From positions 186,001 to 250,000 of the forward strand of contig NZ_CP124038.1 of assembly GCF_030436345.1 (NCBI RefSeq): a stretch of 64,000 bases of DNA. Reading direction: 5' to 3'. Shown here piece by piece: positions 19,588-28,625 of the stretch (its first letter is position 1; the number at the start of each line of letters is the position of its first letter). The DNA is from [Borrelia] tanukii. Its GTDB lineage: Bacteria > Spirochaetota > Spirochaetia > Borreliales > Borreliaceae. The position numbers and the translations under genes were made by a program. Below the pieces are notes generated by a model. That model saw only the letters and a list, made by a program, of their open reading frames with translations. It made no database searches and was not told where the DNA came from.

Positions 19588-19855
19588 AAATTTATTGTAT
19601 AAATTTTCTCTTTAAATACCTATAAAATAGAAATTCTAAAGTACTGTTACTACAACTAAGCATCAATGTAAACCTTTATTTAAATTTAAAAAACACATAA
19701 AATCATTTAAAAAATCCCCAATAAAAAATAATCGCTTATTTAAAGTCCAAAGCTAACTATAAATCATTTTTTAGCACTACGTTCAAAAGCTACTCTTTAA
19801 AAAGAGTTGACAAACATATTTACTTATGAAAAAATTAAGGTATTAGAATAAAAAC
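19588..19855. other. Gap between hflC and the tRNA-Phe pair
   Basis: 268 AT-rich bases without a coding frame that has a ribosome binding site. A 7-bp inverted repeat, ACTCTTT and AAAGAGT around AA, lies at 19792-19807 and runs into TTGACA at 19807-19812. That TTGACA has no -10 at a normal distance. A weaker pair, TTTACT (19819) and TATTAG (19841), fits the tRNA start better. Confidence 0.4.
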
Positions 19856-19928
19856 GCTGCTGTAGCTCAGTTGGTAGAGCATAGGACTGAAAATCCTTGT
19901 GTCAGGAGTTCGATTCTCCTCGGCAGCA
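19856..19928 (+). tRNA. tRNA-Phe (GAA), first copy
   Basis: A 73-base cloverleaf. The acceptor arm GCTGCTG pairs with CGGCAGC with one G-U pair at the sixth position, and the discriminator is A. The anticodon loop CTGAAAA gives GAA. No CCA is encoded. From position 4 through position 69 the sequence is identical to the second copy 19 bases downstream. Confidence 0.95.
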
Positions 19929-19947
19929 TGTTAATTAGATTACAATT

Positions 19948-20020
19948 GTCGCTGTAGCTCAGTTGGTAGAGCATAGGACTGAAAATCCTTGTGTCAGGAG
20001 TTCGATTCTCCTCGGCGACA
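19948..20020 (+). tRNA. tRNA-Phe (GAA), second copy
   Basis: Same body and anticodon as the first copy. The acceptor arm is GTCGCTG with CGGCGAC, so pairs 2 and 3 are changed on both strands while pairing is kept. Discriminator A, no encoded CCA. It ends 28 bases before the next gene and is probably cotranscribed with the first copy. Confidence 0.95.
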
Positions 20021-20048
20021 TTTATTTAAAGATTAGAAGGATCTAAAA

Positions 20049-21626
20049 GTGATACTTAAAGAATTAAAGCAAATAAAAGATCTAAACGAACAAGACATAA
20101 TTTTTGCAAGAATAGGAAATTTGTCAAAACTTGGCACAAGAGTAAATGAAAAAATTATTAAAATACTTGCTAAAGGCAATACACCGTACATTCCTGTACT
20201 AAAAAAAGAAGAAGATGTATCATATGAGGACCTGATAAAAAAAATAAATGAAGAAATTTTAAATGATGATCTTGGCTACTTAAGAGAAAAGCTAATAGAT
20301 AATCTAAAAGACGTATACAAACCCTTTAAGGAAGACGACCCAATATTTTCTGCCAAAGGGAAAAAGCCACTCATGAAAATAAATACATTGATGGAAGCTG
20401 AGCCAAATCAAATTTATTGGAAAGAAATATTGGAAGGAAGCTTTAAAATACTTCCAAGACATAAAATAGCATCATTGCAAAAAATTTTATTAGAAATATA
20501 TCATTATTTTGATGTTCAAAAGCTTAGAACAAAAGAAAACCTTAAAGACAAAAAAACTTTAAAAAAATTATATTTATATTCGGCTAGAAGAGATTATGAA
20601 TTTTTTAAAGGAAAAGTCAAAACAGAAGGCGATTCAATACTACTACATTCAGTCGACACAACAATTTATTTTCTAATTACAATTGCAAATTTAAACAAAA
20701 TAAGATCTTTACAAAATGCACCTCGCTCAACTATCAAATTTTTTCTTGATAAAACTGAATATACCGAATTTACAGAATTTTTTTATGCAGAAGACATGAT
20801 ACTACAAGCCGCACTTGGATCATTGCTCCACTCAATAGGATTGATGCATATAACAATATTAGAAAACATAGGAAATAAAATAAGCCTTAAAGACAAAAAT
20901 TTCAAAGAGCAGCACAAATTAAAAATAGAACACTTGGAAAAAAATATTAACATTGCTAAGAATTTGTTTAGAATAAGAGATGATATTTCAGCTATTACAA
21001 AAATGATAATCAATGGACAAAAAGAATACCTTGATGCCACTGGATATCCACAACTAAAAATCAACAAATTTATTCATGAACTTGTTAGAATTTTCTGCAT
21101 AATAGATACTTACGATGAATTGGTAAATCCAATAATAATAAAAGAAAGCGCTAACCCTTTAGAAGCTATTAAATTCCTAATAGAAAATAGCGAGAAATAC
21201 TATTGGAGCAGAAAAGACCCAAACGAGCAAACAAAAAACAAAAAATTTGACATCAAAATGCTAGAAAATTTTTTAACAATACTTGCGCCCTTTGATTATG
21301 GGCAAATAGTAAGTGTAAACAAAAAAAATAATGATGAAAATCTTTTTCAAGCTGCTGTTATTGAGTACAAAATGAACATTATGCCAAATTTATCTATAAT
21401 AAACAAAAAAAACCAGACTTACAAAATAGAAGAAATAATAATGGATCTTGAAAACAAGGAAATTTTAATAAAAGATGCAAATGGAAATTACAAAAAAAAT
21501 CCATTAAAAAATGTGGATGATTTTGTAATAAAAAACAATATTCCAGAATTAAATAAAAATGAAATTCAACTAATTCTCTTTAGCTATGACAAAAAATCAA
21601 ATCCTACAATATTTTCAAAAAAATAA
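20049..21626 (+). CDS. Protein with a degenerate HD-GYP domain
   Basis: 525 residues from a GTG start with AGAAGG 8 bases upstream. The N-terminal 190 residues are helical and unassigned. From about 195 to 420 the order of HD-GYP motifs can be followed: LLHSVD, AALGSLLHSIGLMHITILE (normally LLHDIGK), KIEHLEKNINIAKNL, then KEYLDATGYPQ (normally HHERxDGxGYP) and VRIFCIIDTYDELV. The metal-binding Asp of HD and the His pair before GYP are replaced, so c-di-GMP hydrolysis looks unlikely. The protein may bind a nucleotide or a partner. It overlaps the convergent rsmD by 23 bases. Confidence 0.75.
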   Translation: MILKELKQIKDLNEQDIIFARIGNLSKLGTRVNEKIIKILAKGNTPYIPVLKKEEDVSYEDLIKKINEEILNDDLGYLREKLIDNLKDVYKPFKEDDPIFSAKGKKPLMKINTLMEAEPNQIYWKEILEGSFKILPRHKIASLQKILLEIYHYFDVQKLRTKENLKDKKTLKKLYLYSARRDYEFFKGKVKTEGDSILLHSVDTTIYFLITIANLNKIRSLQNAPRSTIKFFLDKTEYTEFTEFFYAEDMILQAALGSLLHSIGLMHITILENIGNKISLKDKNFKEQHKLKIEHLEKNINIAKNLFRIRDDISAITKMIINGQKEYLDATGYPQLKINKFIHELVRIFCIIDTYDELVNPIIIKESANPLEAIKFLIENSEKYYWSRKDPNEQTKNKKFDIKMLENFLTILAPFDYGQIVSVNKKNNDENLFQAAVIEYKMNIMPNLSIINKKNQTYKIEEIIMDLENKEILIKDANGNYKKNPLKNVDDFVIKNNIPELNKNEIQLILFSYDKKSNPTIFSKK

Positions 21627-22140
21627 GTTTTGATCCCCCATATCTTTTCAAATTATAAACTGAGAACTTTGATGTATCTATGTCTAAATCTTCGCTAAAA
21701 GGACAATGCATAATGATATTAACTTTATCATTTAAAATTTTACCTTTTAAAATAATCTCAAGCAGATTAACCTTATTTTTATAATTAAAAGGGGGATCAA
21801 GATAAATAAAATCGTAAAAAAGATCTTTTTTACTCAAAAAATCCTCTGCTTTTTGGAAAAAAAATTTATAAAATTCCTCAACAAAACTAAAATTTTTCAC
21901 CAATGTAATTTTAGTTTTCTTATTACATTCAACAAGATGGGCAAGACTTGCTCCCCTGCTAAGAGCTTCAACAGACATTATGCCGGTCCCTGCAAAAACA
22001 TCCAAAAATTTTGAATTAACAATATCCTTGAAAATAATAGAAAAAAAGGCTTCTCTGACAAGAGACATGACAGGACGAACAGCACAAGTCTTGGGAAACA
22101 AAATTTTTTTACCTTTATATTTACCCGAACTCACATACAT
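21604..22140 (-). CDS. rsmD: 16S rRNA (guanine966-N2)-methyltransferase RsmD
   Basis: 178 residues from the ATG at 22140, chosen because MYVSSGKYKGKKI lines up with the start of RsmD/YlbH proteins; an ATG at 22173 would add 11 residues. The family core RPVMSLVREAFFSII, the SAM motif FLDVFAGTGIMSVEALSRGA and the catalytic DPPF in FIYLDPPF are all present. It methylates G966 in the 30S head. The gene is alone on the minus strand between two rightward genes and diverges from galU. Confidence 0.9.
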   Translation of the reverse strand: MYVSSGKYKGKKILFPKTCAVRPVMSLVREAFFSIIFKDIVNSKFLDVFAGTGIMSVEALSRGASLAHLVECNKKTKITLVKNFSFVEEFYKFFFQKAEDFLSKKDLFYDFIYLDPPFNYKNKVNLLEIILKGKILNDKVNIIMHCPFSEDLDIDTSKFSVYNLKRYGGSKLIFLKIL

Positions 22141-22225
22141 AAATAAAGATTTTAAAACAATTTCAAAAAACATTGAATATACAAAATTAAATTTTTGCTA
22201 TAATCTTATTTCAAGAGAGAAAAGT

Positions 22226-23062
22226 ATGAAAGGCATTATTCTGGCAGCTGGATATGGGACAAGATTTTTACCAATAACAAAAACAATTCCAAAAGAAATG
22301 TTACCAATTTTAAACAAACCAGCCATAGATTATATTATCCAAGAATTTATCGATTCAGGAATAAAAGACATTTTATTAATAAGTTCAAGACGAAAAAAAG
22401 TTCTTGAAGATTATTTCGATAGAGAAATTGAACTTGAAAATATCTTTTTAAAAGAAAATAAAAAAAATGAATTAGAAAAGATTAAAAGCAAAAAAATTAA
22501 CATAAGCTTCATAAGGCAAAAAGAAATGCAGGGCACAGGAAATGCACTACTTTATGCAAAACCTTGGATAAACAGAGAACCTGTAATTGTGGCTTACCCT
22601 GACGATCTTCACATTGGGAATCCACCACTAAGCTTACAATTGATCAAGCTTTATGAAAAAACTGGAAAAAACATAATATCTATCATTGAAAATCCAGAAA
22701 ATATAAACAGATACGGGGTAATAGATCTTTACAAGGACAAAATCCATGTAAAAAACATTGTTGAAAAACCAAAAATTGGAAGTGAGCCTAGCAATAAAGC
22801 ATCTATTGGAAGATTTTTGTACAACTATGAATTTTTTGAACATTTAGAAGAAGGATTTAAACTGCATCAAAAAGGTGAATACTATCATATTTATGCTTTA
22901 AAAAAACTGATGGATCAAAAAAAAGTATTATATAAAAATATTAAGGGGAAAAGAATTGACATAGGAACTCTTGAAGGTTATCTGGAGGCAATAATAAATT
23001 TTGCAAAAAAAGATAAAAATTTAATGGAAATTATAAAAAAAGGAATAAATGAAAACACTTAA
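22226..23062 (+). CDS. galU: UTP--glucose-1-phosphate uridylyltransferase
   Basis: 278 residues from the ATG at 22226; the open frame extends further upstream but overlaps rsmD, and only here is there an AGAGAG ribosome binding site and the family start MKGIILAAGYGTRFLPITK. Other GalU motifs: PKEMLPILNKPAIDYI, MQGTGNALLYAKPW, VAYPDDL and VEKPKIGSEPSNKASIGRF. It makes UDP-glucose for envelope glycolipids. It overlaps the next gene by 14 bases. Confidence 0.94.
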   Translation: MKGIILAAGYGTRFLPITKTIPKEMLPILNKPAIDYIIQEFIDSGIKDILLISSRRKKVLEDYFDREIELENIFLKENKKNELEKIKSKKINISFIRQKEMQGTGNALLYAKPWINREPVIVAYPDDLHIGNPPLSLQLIKLYEKTGKNIISIIENPENINRYGVIDLYKDKIHVKNIVEKPKIGSEPSNKASIGRFLYNYEFFEHLEEGFKLHQKGEYYHIYALKKLMDQKKVLYKNIKGKRIDIGTLEGYLEAIINFAKKDKNLMEIIKKGINENT

Positions 23063-24797
23063 AAAGGATCCAGAATTTTATGATTCCCTTGCTACATTAA
23101 AAAAGTACATAATAAAATATATAGAAGAAAAAGTTTTAAAATACAGTATTTTTTCCCAACTTTACAAATTAGAAAAACCTGAAATAATTGAACTTATAAA
23201 AATTAGCAATGATTATGAAAAGGAAAAAAATGTATTAAATAATTCACTCGAGGAATACTACTACAAAAAAACTCAAAATGAAATAATTAAAAAATGGATA
23301 CTAGAAATAGTAAGAAGTAAAAACTTCGCTCAAATAAGCAAAGAAGCCAGCTTCAACACCAAAAAACTAGGAATAACATATAAACTAAAATCTAACAACT
23401 TTTTAAAACTAATTGAAATACAAAATAACCCTTATTATTCTCAAGAAAAAAAAGATATTTACAAACAAATTATATTAAATTTTTCTAGCAACATTAACAT
23501 TGACAACTTAGAGCAAACAATAGATATTCTAGTAGCTGTAAGAAACAAAAATAAATCTAAAATATTAAATATTTTAAATAAAAATTCAAAAAATCAATCA
23601 GAAAATCAAAAAGTTTTTAAATCAAGCTTAATTAATAAAGAAAGCAGACTAATAAAACTAACAAGAATACTAATACTTACATATTGGCCGGTTGGATGTT
23701 TAAGTAAAAACATTTTTATCAAAATTTTAATAAAACATTACAAATACTTAGAAGAAGAAATTCTAGCACTAAAATACAATGAAATTTTAAACTACTTACG
23801 CGCAATAAAAGCTTTAAGTCTTAATGAAATTTTTTATAAAGGTTCGAGCAAAAATATTAATTTTAATTATTTTTTCAGTGATTTTACACAATACACTCCA
23901 AAGGATTTTCAAGGCACATTAAAGTGTTATTTATATGTAGTCGAAAAAACAATAACAAAAAAATATTTAACTTGGTTTTTCAAGGATAAAATATCAAATA
24001 ATTGGGAATCTTTCATATATGCACTTGAATACATTGAAAAACACAAATTAATCAACATAAAAGAAAAAATTAAAGAAATTATAACTGCAAAATTTCAAAC
24101 AGAAGACTTTTTTATTTCTTTTGACAAAACAAATTTCAACCCTTATGAAAGCTCAATCATATTTAAAGAAGAATACATTAAAAATGCATTCTTAGAAAGC
24201 ATCATAAACCATGTTGAAAAAAATTCTCAAAATATCGAAACTTATGGATGGATTGCATTCTATATTTATGCTGATAATAAGGATAAAAAAAATTTTTGTC
24301 AACACATAAAAGAATTTTTCAAAACTAAAACCTTTGAAATACAAAATCAAATATTTGTATATTTTTTATCTTTTTATCCCAATATTGAAAATAAACATTT
24401 CAAATTTATATCAGATATACTGCTTTACCTTGACGAAAATAAAATTACAATACCTAAAAAAATAATAAAAATACAAAAAATAAATCCCAATCAGCTAGAT
24501 TACCAAAGATCATATCTTTTAATAAAATCACTAAAAACAAGATCAAGAATTTTAAAAATTATTCTCAAAAATATAAGATTTAATCTTATTGAAAAACTGG
24601 AAGATGAAAATGAGAAAAAATTATTACCTGCAATATGCTATTTAATATATTGTGAGAATCTGGTAGAATTAAGAAACAATGTAAAGATAAAATCTAATGA
24701 AAAAAATAGTTTATTAGAATTTATTTCTTTTTTCAAAACAAAATTGAAGCAAAAAATAAATTTTAAAAAAGAGCTTATGAAATCTAAAGGCATTTAG
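23049..24797 (+). CDS. Hypothetical protein, helical, cytoplasmic
   Basis: 582 residues, not recognised. It has no signal peptide or clear membrane segment and is rich in Lys, Ile, Asn and Glu, with long runs that look helical. Near 390-400 it has ETYGWIAFYIYAD, and its C-terminus is basic. It overlaps galU by 14 bases and is followed after 26 bases by a TPR gene, so it belongs to the operon that runs through lmp1 to mutL. No function can be read from the sequence. Confidence 0.7.
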   Translation: MKTLKKDPEFYDSLATLKKYIIKYIEEKVLKYSIFSQLYKLEKPEIIELIKISNDYEKEKNVLNNSLEEYYYKKTQNEIIKKWILEIVRSKNFAQISKEASFNTKKLGITYKLKSNNFLKLIEIQNNPYYSQEKKDIYKQIILNFSSNINIDNLEQTIDILVAVRNKNKSKILNILNKNSKNQSENQKVFKSSLINKESRLIKLTRILILTYWPVGCLSKNIFIKILIKHYKYLEEEILALKYNEILNYLRAIKALSLNEIFYKGSSKNINFNYFFSDFTQYTPKDFQGTLKCYLYVVEKTITKKYLTWFFKDKISNNWESFIYALEYIEKHKLINIKEKIKEIITAKFQTEDFFISFDKTNFNPYESSIIFKEEYIKNAFLESIINHVEKNSQNIETYGWIAFYIYADNKDKKNFCQHIKEFFKTKTFEIQNQIFVYFLSFYPNIENKHFKFISDILLYLDENKITIPKKIIKIQKINPNQLDYQRSYLLIKSLKTRSRILKIILKNIRFNLIEKLEDENEKKLLPAICYLIYCENLVELRNNVKIKSNEKNSLLEFISFFKTKLKQKINFKKELMKSKGI

Positions 24798-24823
24798 TCT
24801 AAATTAAGTATAATGGAAAAAAA

Positions 24824-25591
24824 ATGAAAGTTTATTTATTATTAAATAAAAATTGTAAAATTTTTATTTTATTTTTACTTTTAATATTTAATTCAAAATT
24901 GGCATATTCTCAAAGACTAATTAGAATCGGCAAAGAAGAAATGAAAAACAAAAATTATATTCAAGCAATCGAAACACTAAGCGACGCTATTAAAAAATAT
25001 CCAAAAGTACAACTCGGCTATTACTTTTTATCAATAGCATACAGAGAAAATAACCAACTAACAGAAGCAGAAGGAGCCTTGCTTGATGGAATTGCAGTAG
25101 GAGGTGAAATCGATTACATACTATATTATGAATTAGGTAACATAATGTTTAACAGAGGAGAAGGTTACTATCCTCTAGCAATAAAATATTATTCTAATTC
25201 TATTAAAAGTAAACCCAATTATGACAGCGCACTGCTAAACAGAGCTAATGCCTACGTTCAACAGGGCAAAATAACATCTAAAGAAAAAGAATACCAAAAG
25301 GCTTGGGACTCATATACTATGGCTATCCATGACTATTCACAATTTATTACCCTTAGATCAAAAACAGAAAAAAAAGACAGCATTTTGCTTATAATAAGCT
25401 ACTTAAGAAATGAAAAAATTAATCTTGAAAAACTTGACAAAAGTTTAAAGGGACGAACCGATCATATTGTATACGCAAAAGAAGATAAAAATCAAATACT
25501 TAAAGATAGTTTTAAAGACAACCTGGAAACAAATTCTTTAATTGAGCTAGAAAAACTTAATTGGCAAGAGGAGTTATACATAGATGAATAA
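24824..25591 (+). CDS. Secreted TPR protein
   Basis: 255 residues. A signal peptide with basic LLNKNCKI and a hydrophobic core ends near LAYSQ, so it should be periplasmic. TPR-like units follow: IRIGKEEMKNKNYIQAIETLSDAIKKYP, then YYFLSIAYRENNQLTEAEGALLDG, YYELGNIMFNRGEGYYPLAIKYYSNSIKSKP and ALLNRANAYVQQGK. It overlaps lmp1, another TPR protein, by 8 bases. The pair may work together in the periplasm. Confidence 0.82.
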   Translation: MKVYLLLNKNCKIFILFLLLIFNSKLAYSQRLIRIGKEEMKNKNYIQAIETLSDAIKKYPKVQLGYYFLSIAYRENNQLTEAEGALLDGIAVGGEIDYILYYELGNIMFNRGEGYYPLAIKYYSNSIKSKPNYDSALLNRANAYVQQGKITSKEKEYQKAWDSYTMAIHDYSQFITLRSKTEKKDSILLIISYLRNEKINLEKLDKSLKGRTDHIVYAKEDKNQILKDSFKDNLETNSLIELEKLNWQEELYIDE

Positions 25592-28500
25592 AAAACGTAC
25601 AAATTTTTCGGTATTATTGCTTTTAATTTTCTTACTTATCTTATCATTTGGTGGCTTTGGTTACTATATATATCAAAGCAAATTAAATGACAAAAATCGA
25701 GAAATAATGCTAAACGAAGTTAAAAATAGTGTAATAGATCGAAACTATAAAAAAGCATATTCTGTTGCAAAACTTCTGCAAGACAAATACCCAAAAAATG
25801 AGGATATTGCGATGCTTACAAATACACTAGCAGAAATTGCCAACAGTAGCCCTTTTGAATCAAACGACTTGCAAAAAGATTCTGCAAATCAAATACTAGA
25901 TAAAATCAAAGGTAAAGACAATGCAAAAATAAATGTAAACGAAAATTTTGATATCGCATTTAATAATAGATACATTAAAGACAGCGCAATAACAGAAAAC
26001 TACTCTGACAGAAACGATGACGTTGGCATTGAAGATGAAGACATATCTGAATTTAAAAAAAGCAAAATCCCAGAAAAAATAAACCTAAATACAAAACCAA
26101 AAGAAGAAGATCAAACAATACAATCCCCAAATTCAAAATTAAGCGCCAATGATCAAAAAAATTTTTTTAATTTGGAAAAACTAAAAAAAAATTTAAGTGA
26201 AAAATCAAATAATGAAAATATTTTAAACAATCCTCAAAAAATAGAAAATAATAAGCAAAACACAAATTCTTCCAAAGAAAAAAATTTAGAACATATTTTA
26301 AAAACTCCAGACAACAGTAAATATTTAAACAATGATAATGCTACATCTTTAAAAAAGATTTCTTCAAATTCTAAAAAAGAAAGTGATCTTTCTCCATCTA
26401 GTCAAACAATAATAGGAAAAATTCATAGACCATATAGTTACTTAATAAAAAAAGAGCTCTATGAAATATTAGACGATATTAATACTGGTAGAGTCACACT
26501 TGGAAAAAACAGATTAAAAGAATTAATTAAAAAAGGTTTAAGCGACAAATTTCAAAAAGTAAATGAGTTGATTGAAAGCTTAAAGCATAAAGAAGCCTCT
26601 AATTTACTATTAACCTTAATAAAAAAAGATATTGAACCAAATTTAATTAATGTACCAAAAGATACTTACAAAAAAGACATTCTTCAATTAAATAAAGAAG
26701 ACAAGAAAACTCAATATTTGGAAGACCTTAAATCTAAGGTTTATTCAATAAAACCTGTTGATCTTGAAAACCCAAACACCCGTCAACAGGCCATTAAAGA
26801 TCTAAACGAATTCTTGACAATCAATCCCAATGACATCCATGCTTCTAAAACTTTAGCTCAAGCCAATAAAATACAACACTTAGAAGACCTTAAATCTAAG
26901 GTTTATTCAATAAAACCTGTTGATCTTGAAAACCCAAACACCCGTCAACAGGCCATTAAAGATCTAAACGAATTCTTGACAATCAATCCCAATGACATCC
27001 ATGCTTCTAAAACTTTAGCTCAAGCCAATAAAATACAACACTTAGAAGACCTTAAATCTAAGGTTTATTCAATAAAACCTGTTGATCTTGAAAACCCAAA
27101 CACCCGTCAACAGGCCATTAAAGATCTAAACGAATTCTTGACAATCAATCCCAATGACATCCATGCTTCTAAAACTTTAGCTCAAGCCAATAAAATACAA
27201 CACTTAGAAGACCTTAAATCTAAGGTTTATTCAATAAAACCTGTTGATCTTGAAAACCCAAACACCCGTCAACAGGCCATTAAAGATCTAAACGAATTCT
27301 TGACAATCAATCCCAATGACATCCATGCCTCTAAAACTTTAGCTCAAGCCAATAAAATACAACACTTAGAAGACCTTAAATCTAAGGTTTATTCAATAAA
27401 ACCTGTTGATCTTGAAAACCCAAACACCCGTCAACAGGCCATTAAAGATCTAAACGAATTCTTGACAATCAATCCCAATGACATCCATGCCTCTAAAACT
27501 TTAGCTCAAGCTCATGAAAACAATGGAGATTTACTAAAAGCAGAAAATATATATGAAAAAATTACTAAGCTCAAAAATACCAAAGAAGATTACTATAAAC
27601 TTGGAATCATTAGATTCAAGCTTAAAAAATATGAACATTCAATAGAATCATTTGATCAAGCAATAAGGCTCGACCCAAAACATAAAAAAGCACATAATAA
27701 CAAAGGAATAGCTTTAATGATGCTAAATCAAAACAAAAAAGCAATAGAATCTTTTGAAAAAGCAATACAAATTGATAAAAATTATGACACTGCCTACTAC
27801 CAAAAAGGAATAGCAGAAGAAAAAAATGGAGATATGCAACAAGCATTTGAAAGTTTTAAAAACGCCTATAATATCGACAAAAAGCTTAATTACGCTTTAA
27901 AAGCTGGAATAGTATCAAACAACTTAGGCAACTTCAAAAAAAGTGAAGAGTATTTAAGTTTTTTTAATGACAATACAAAAAACCCTAACGAAATTGCTAT
28001 TTATAACCTATCAATAGCAAAATTTGAGAACAATAAACTTGAAGAATCTCTTGAAGCAATAAACAAGGCCATCAATTTAAATCCAGAAAAAAATGAATAT
28101 TTATATTTAAAAGCATCTATAAATCTTAAAAACAAAAATTACCAAAATGCTATATTACTTTACAACTTAGTAATTGAAAAAAACCCTGAAAATACTTCAG
28201 CCTATATAAACCTAGCAAAAGCATACGAAAAATTAGGAAATAAGACTCAAGCGATCTCAACTCTTGAAAAGATAATAAACAAAAACAATAAATTAGCCTT
28301 AAACAATCTTGGAATACTTTATAAAAAAGAAAAAAATTATCAAAAAGCAATTGAAATTTTTGAAAAAGCAATAATCAATTCAGATATTGAAGCAAAATAT
28401 AATCTTGCAACCACCCTAATTGAAATTAATGATAACGCAAGAGCTAAAGACCTTCTAAAGGAATACACAAAATTAAAACCAAACAATCCAGAAGCCTTAC

Positions 28501-28619
28501 ATGCACTCGGAATAATAGAATATAATGAGAATAACAATGATCAAACATTAAGAGAACTTGTTAAAAAATTTCCAAATTACAAAAAAAATGAAAATATTAA
28601 AAAAATCATAGGAATATAA
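25584..28619 (+). CDS. lmp1: Surface-located membrane protein 1, with repeats and TPR end
   Basis: 1011 residues. A signal or anchor segment lies at about 10-30 (LLLIFLLILSFGGFGYYIY). A polar Asn/Lys/Ser-rich region runs to about 370. Five copies of a 54-residue repeat cover about 377-643, and TPR units fill 644-1005 (YYKLGIIRFKLKKYEHSIESFDQAIRLDP and others). In B. burgdorferi Lmp1 is reported as surface-exposed and linked to immune evasion and adhesion. I recall 1119 residues and seven repeats in B31, so this allele would lack two. No lipobox is present. It overlaps the upstream TPR gene by 8 bases, and mutL follows after 6. Confidence 0.9.
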   Translation: MNKKRTNFSVLLLLIFLLILSFGGFGYYIYQSKLNDKNREIMLNEVKNSVIDRNYKKAYSVAKLLQDKYPKNEDIAMLTNTLAEIANSSPFESNDLQKDSANQILDKIKGKDNAKINVNENFDIAFNNRYIKDSAITENYSDRNDDVGIEDEDISEFKKSKIPEKINLNTKPKEEDQTIQSPNSKLSANDQKNFFNLEKLKKNLSEKSNNENILNNPQKIENNKQNTNSSKEKNLEHILKTPDNSKYLNNDNATSLKKISSNSKKESDLSPSSQTIIGKIHRPYSYLIKKELYEILDDINTGRVTLGKNRLKELIKKGLSDKFQKVNELIESLKHKEASNLLLTLIKKDIEPNLINVPKDTYKKDILQLNKEDKKTQYLEDLKSKVYSIKPVDLENPNTRQQAIKDLNEFLTINPNDIHASKTLAQANKIQHLEDLKSKVYSIKPVDLENPNTRQQAIKDLNEFLTINPNDIHASKTLAQANKIQHLEDLKSKVYSIKPVDLENPNTRQQAIKDLNEFLTINPNDIHASKTLAQANKIQHLEDLKSKVYSIKPVDLENPNTRQQAIKDLNEFLTINPNDIHASKTLAQANKIQHLEDLKSKVYSIKPVDLENPNTRQQAIKDLNEFLTINPNDIHASKTLAQAHENNGDLLKAENIYEKITKLKNTKEDYYKLGIIRFKLKKYEHSIESFDQAIRLDPKHKKAHNNKGIALMMLNQNKKAIESFEKAIQIDKNYDTAYYQKGIAEEKNGDMQQAFESFKNAYNIDKKLNYALKAGIVSNNLGNFKKSEEYLSFFNDNTKNPNEIAIYNLSIAKFENNKLEESLEAINKAINLNPEKNEYLYLKASINLKNKNYQNAILLYNLVIEKNPENTSAYINLAKAYEKLGNKTQAISTLEKIINKNNKLALNNLGILYKKEKNYQKAIEIFEKAIINSDIEAKYNLATTLIEINDNARAKDLLKEYTKLKPNNPEALHALGIIEYNENNNDQTLRELVKKFPNYKKNENIKKIIGI
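26712..27512 (+). repeat. Five in-frame tandem copies of a 162-bp unit in lmp1
   Basis: The unit starts at LEDLKSKVYSIKP (26721, 26883, 27045, 27207, 27369), each exactly 162 bases apart, with the last copy ending in AQA before the sequence changes to HENNGD. By eye the complete units are identical at DNA level except one silent site: copies 1-3 have GCTTCT and copies 4-5 GCCTCT in the HASK codons. The second half of the unit (AIKDLNEFLTINPNDIHASKTLAQA) looks like part of a TPR. Confidence 0.95.
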
Positions 28620-28625
28620 ATTTTA

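Noticed and set aside
19807-19812. TTGACA as the -35 of a tRNA-Phe promoter
   Set aside because: No -10 lies at 16-19 bases; the nearest candidates are at 12 or about 28 bases.
26712-27512. Regular repeats that could suggest a CRISPR array
   Set aside because: The units are 162 bases, directly adjacent, in frame and coding; there are no unique spacers and no cas genes.
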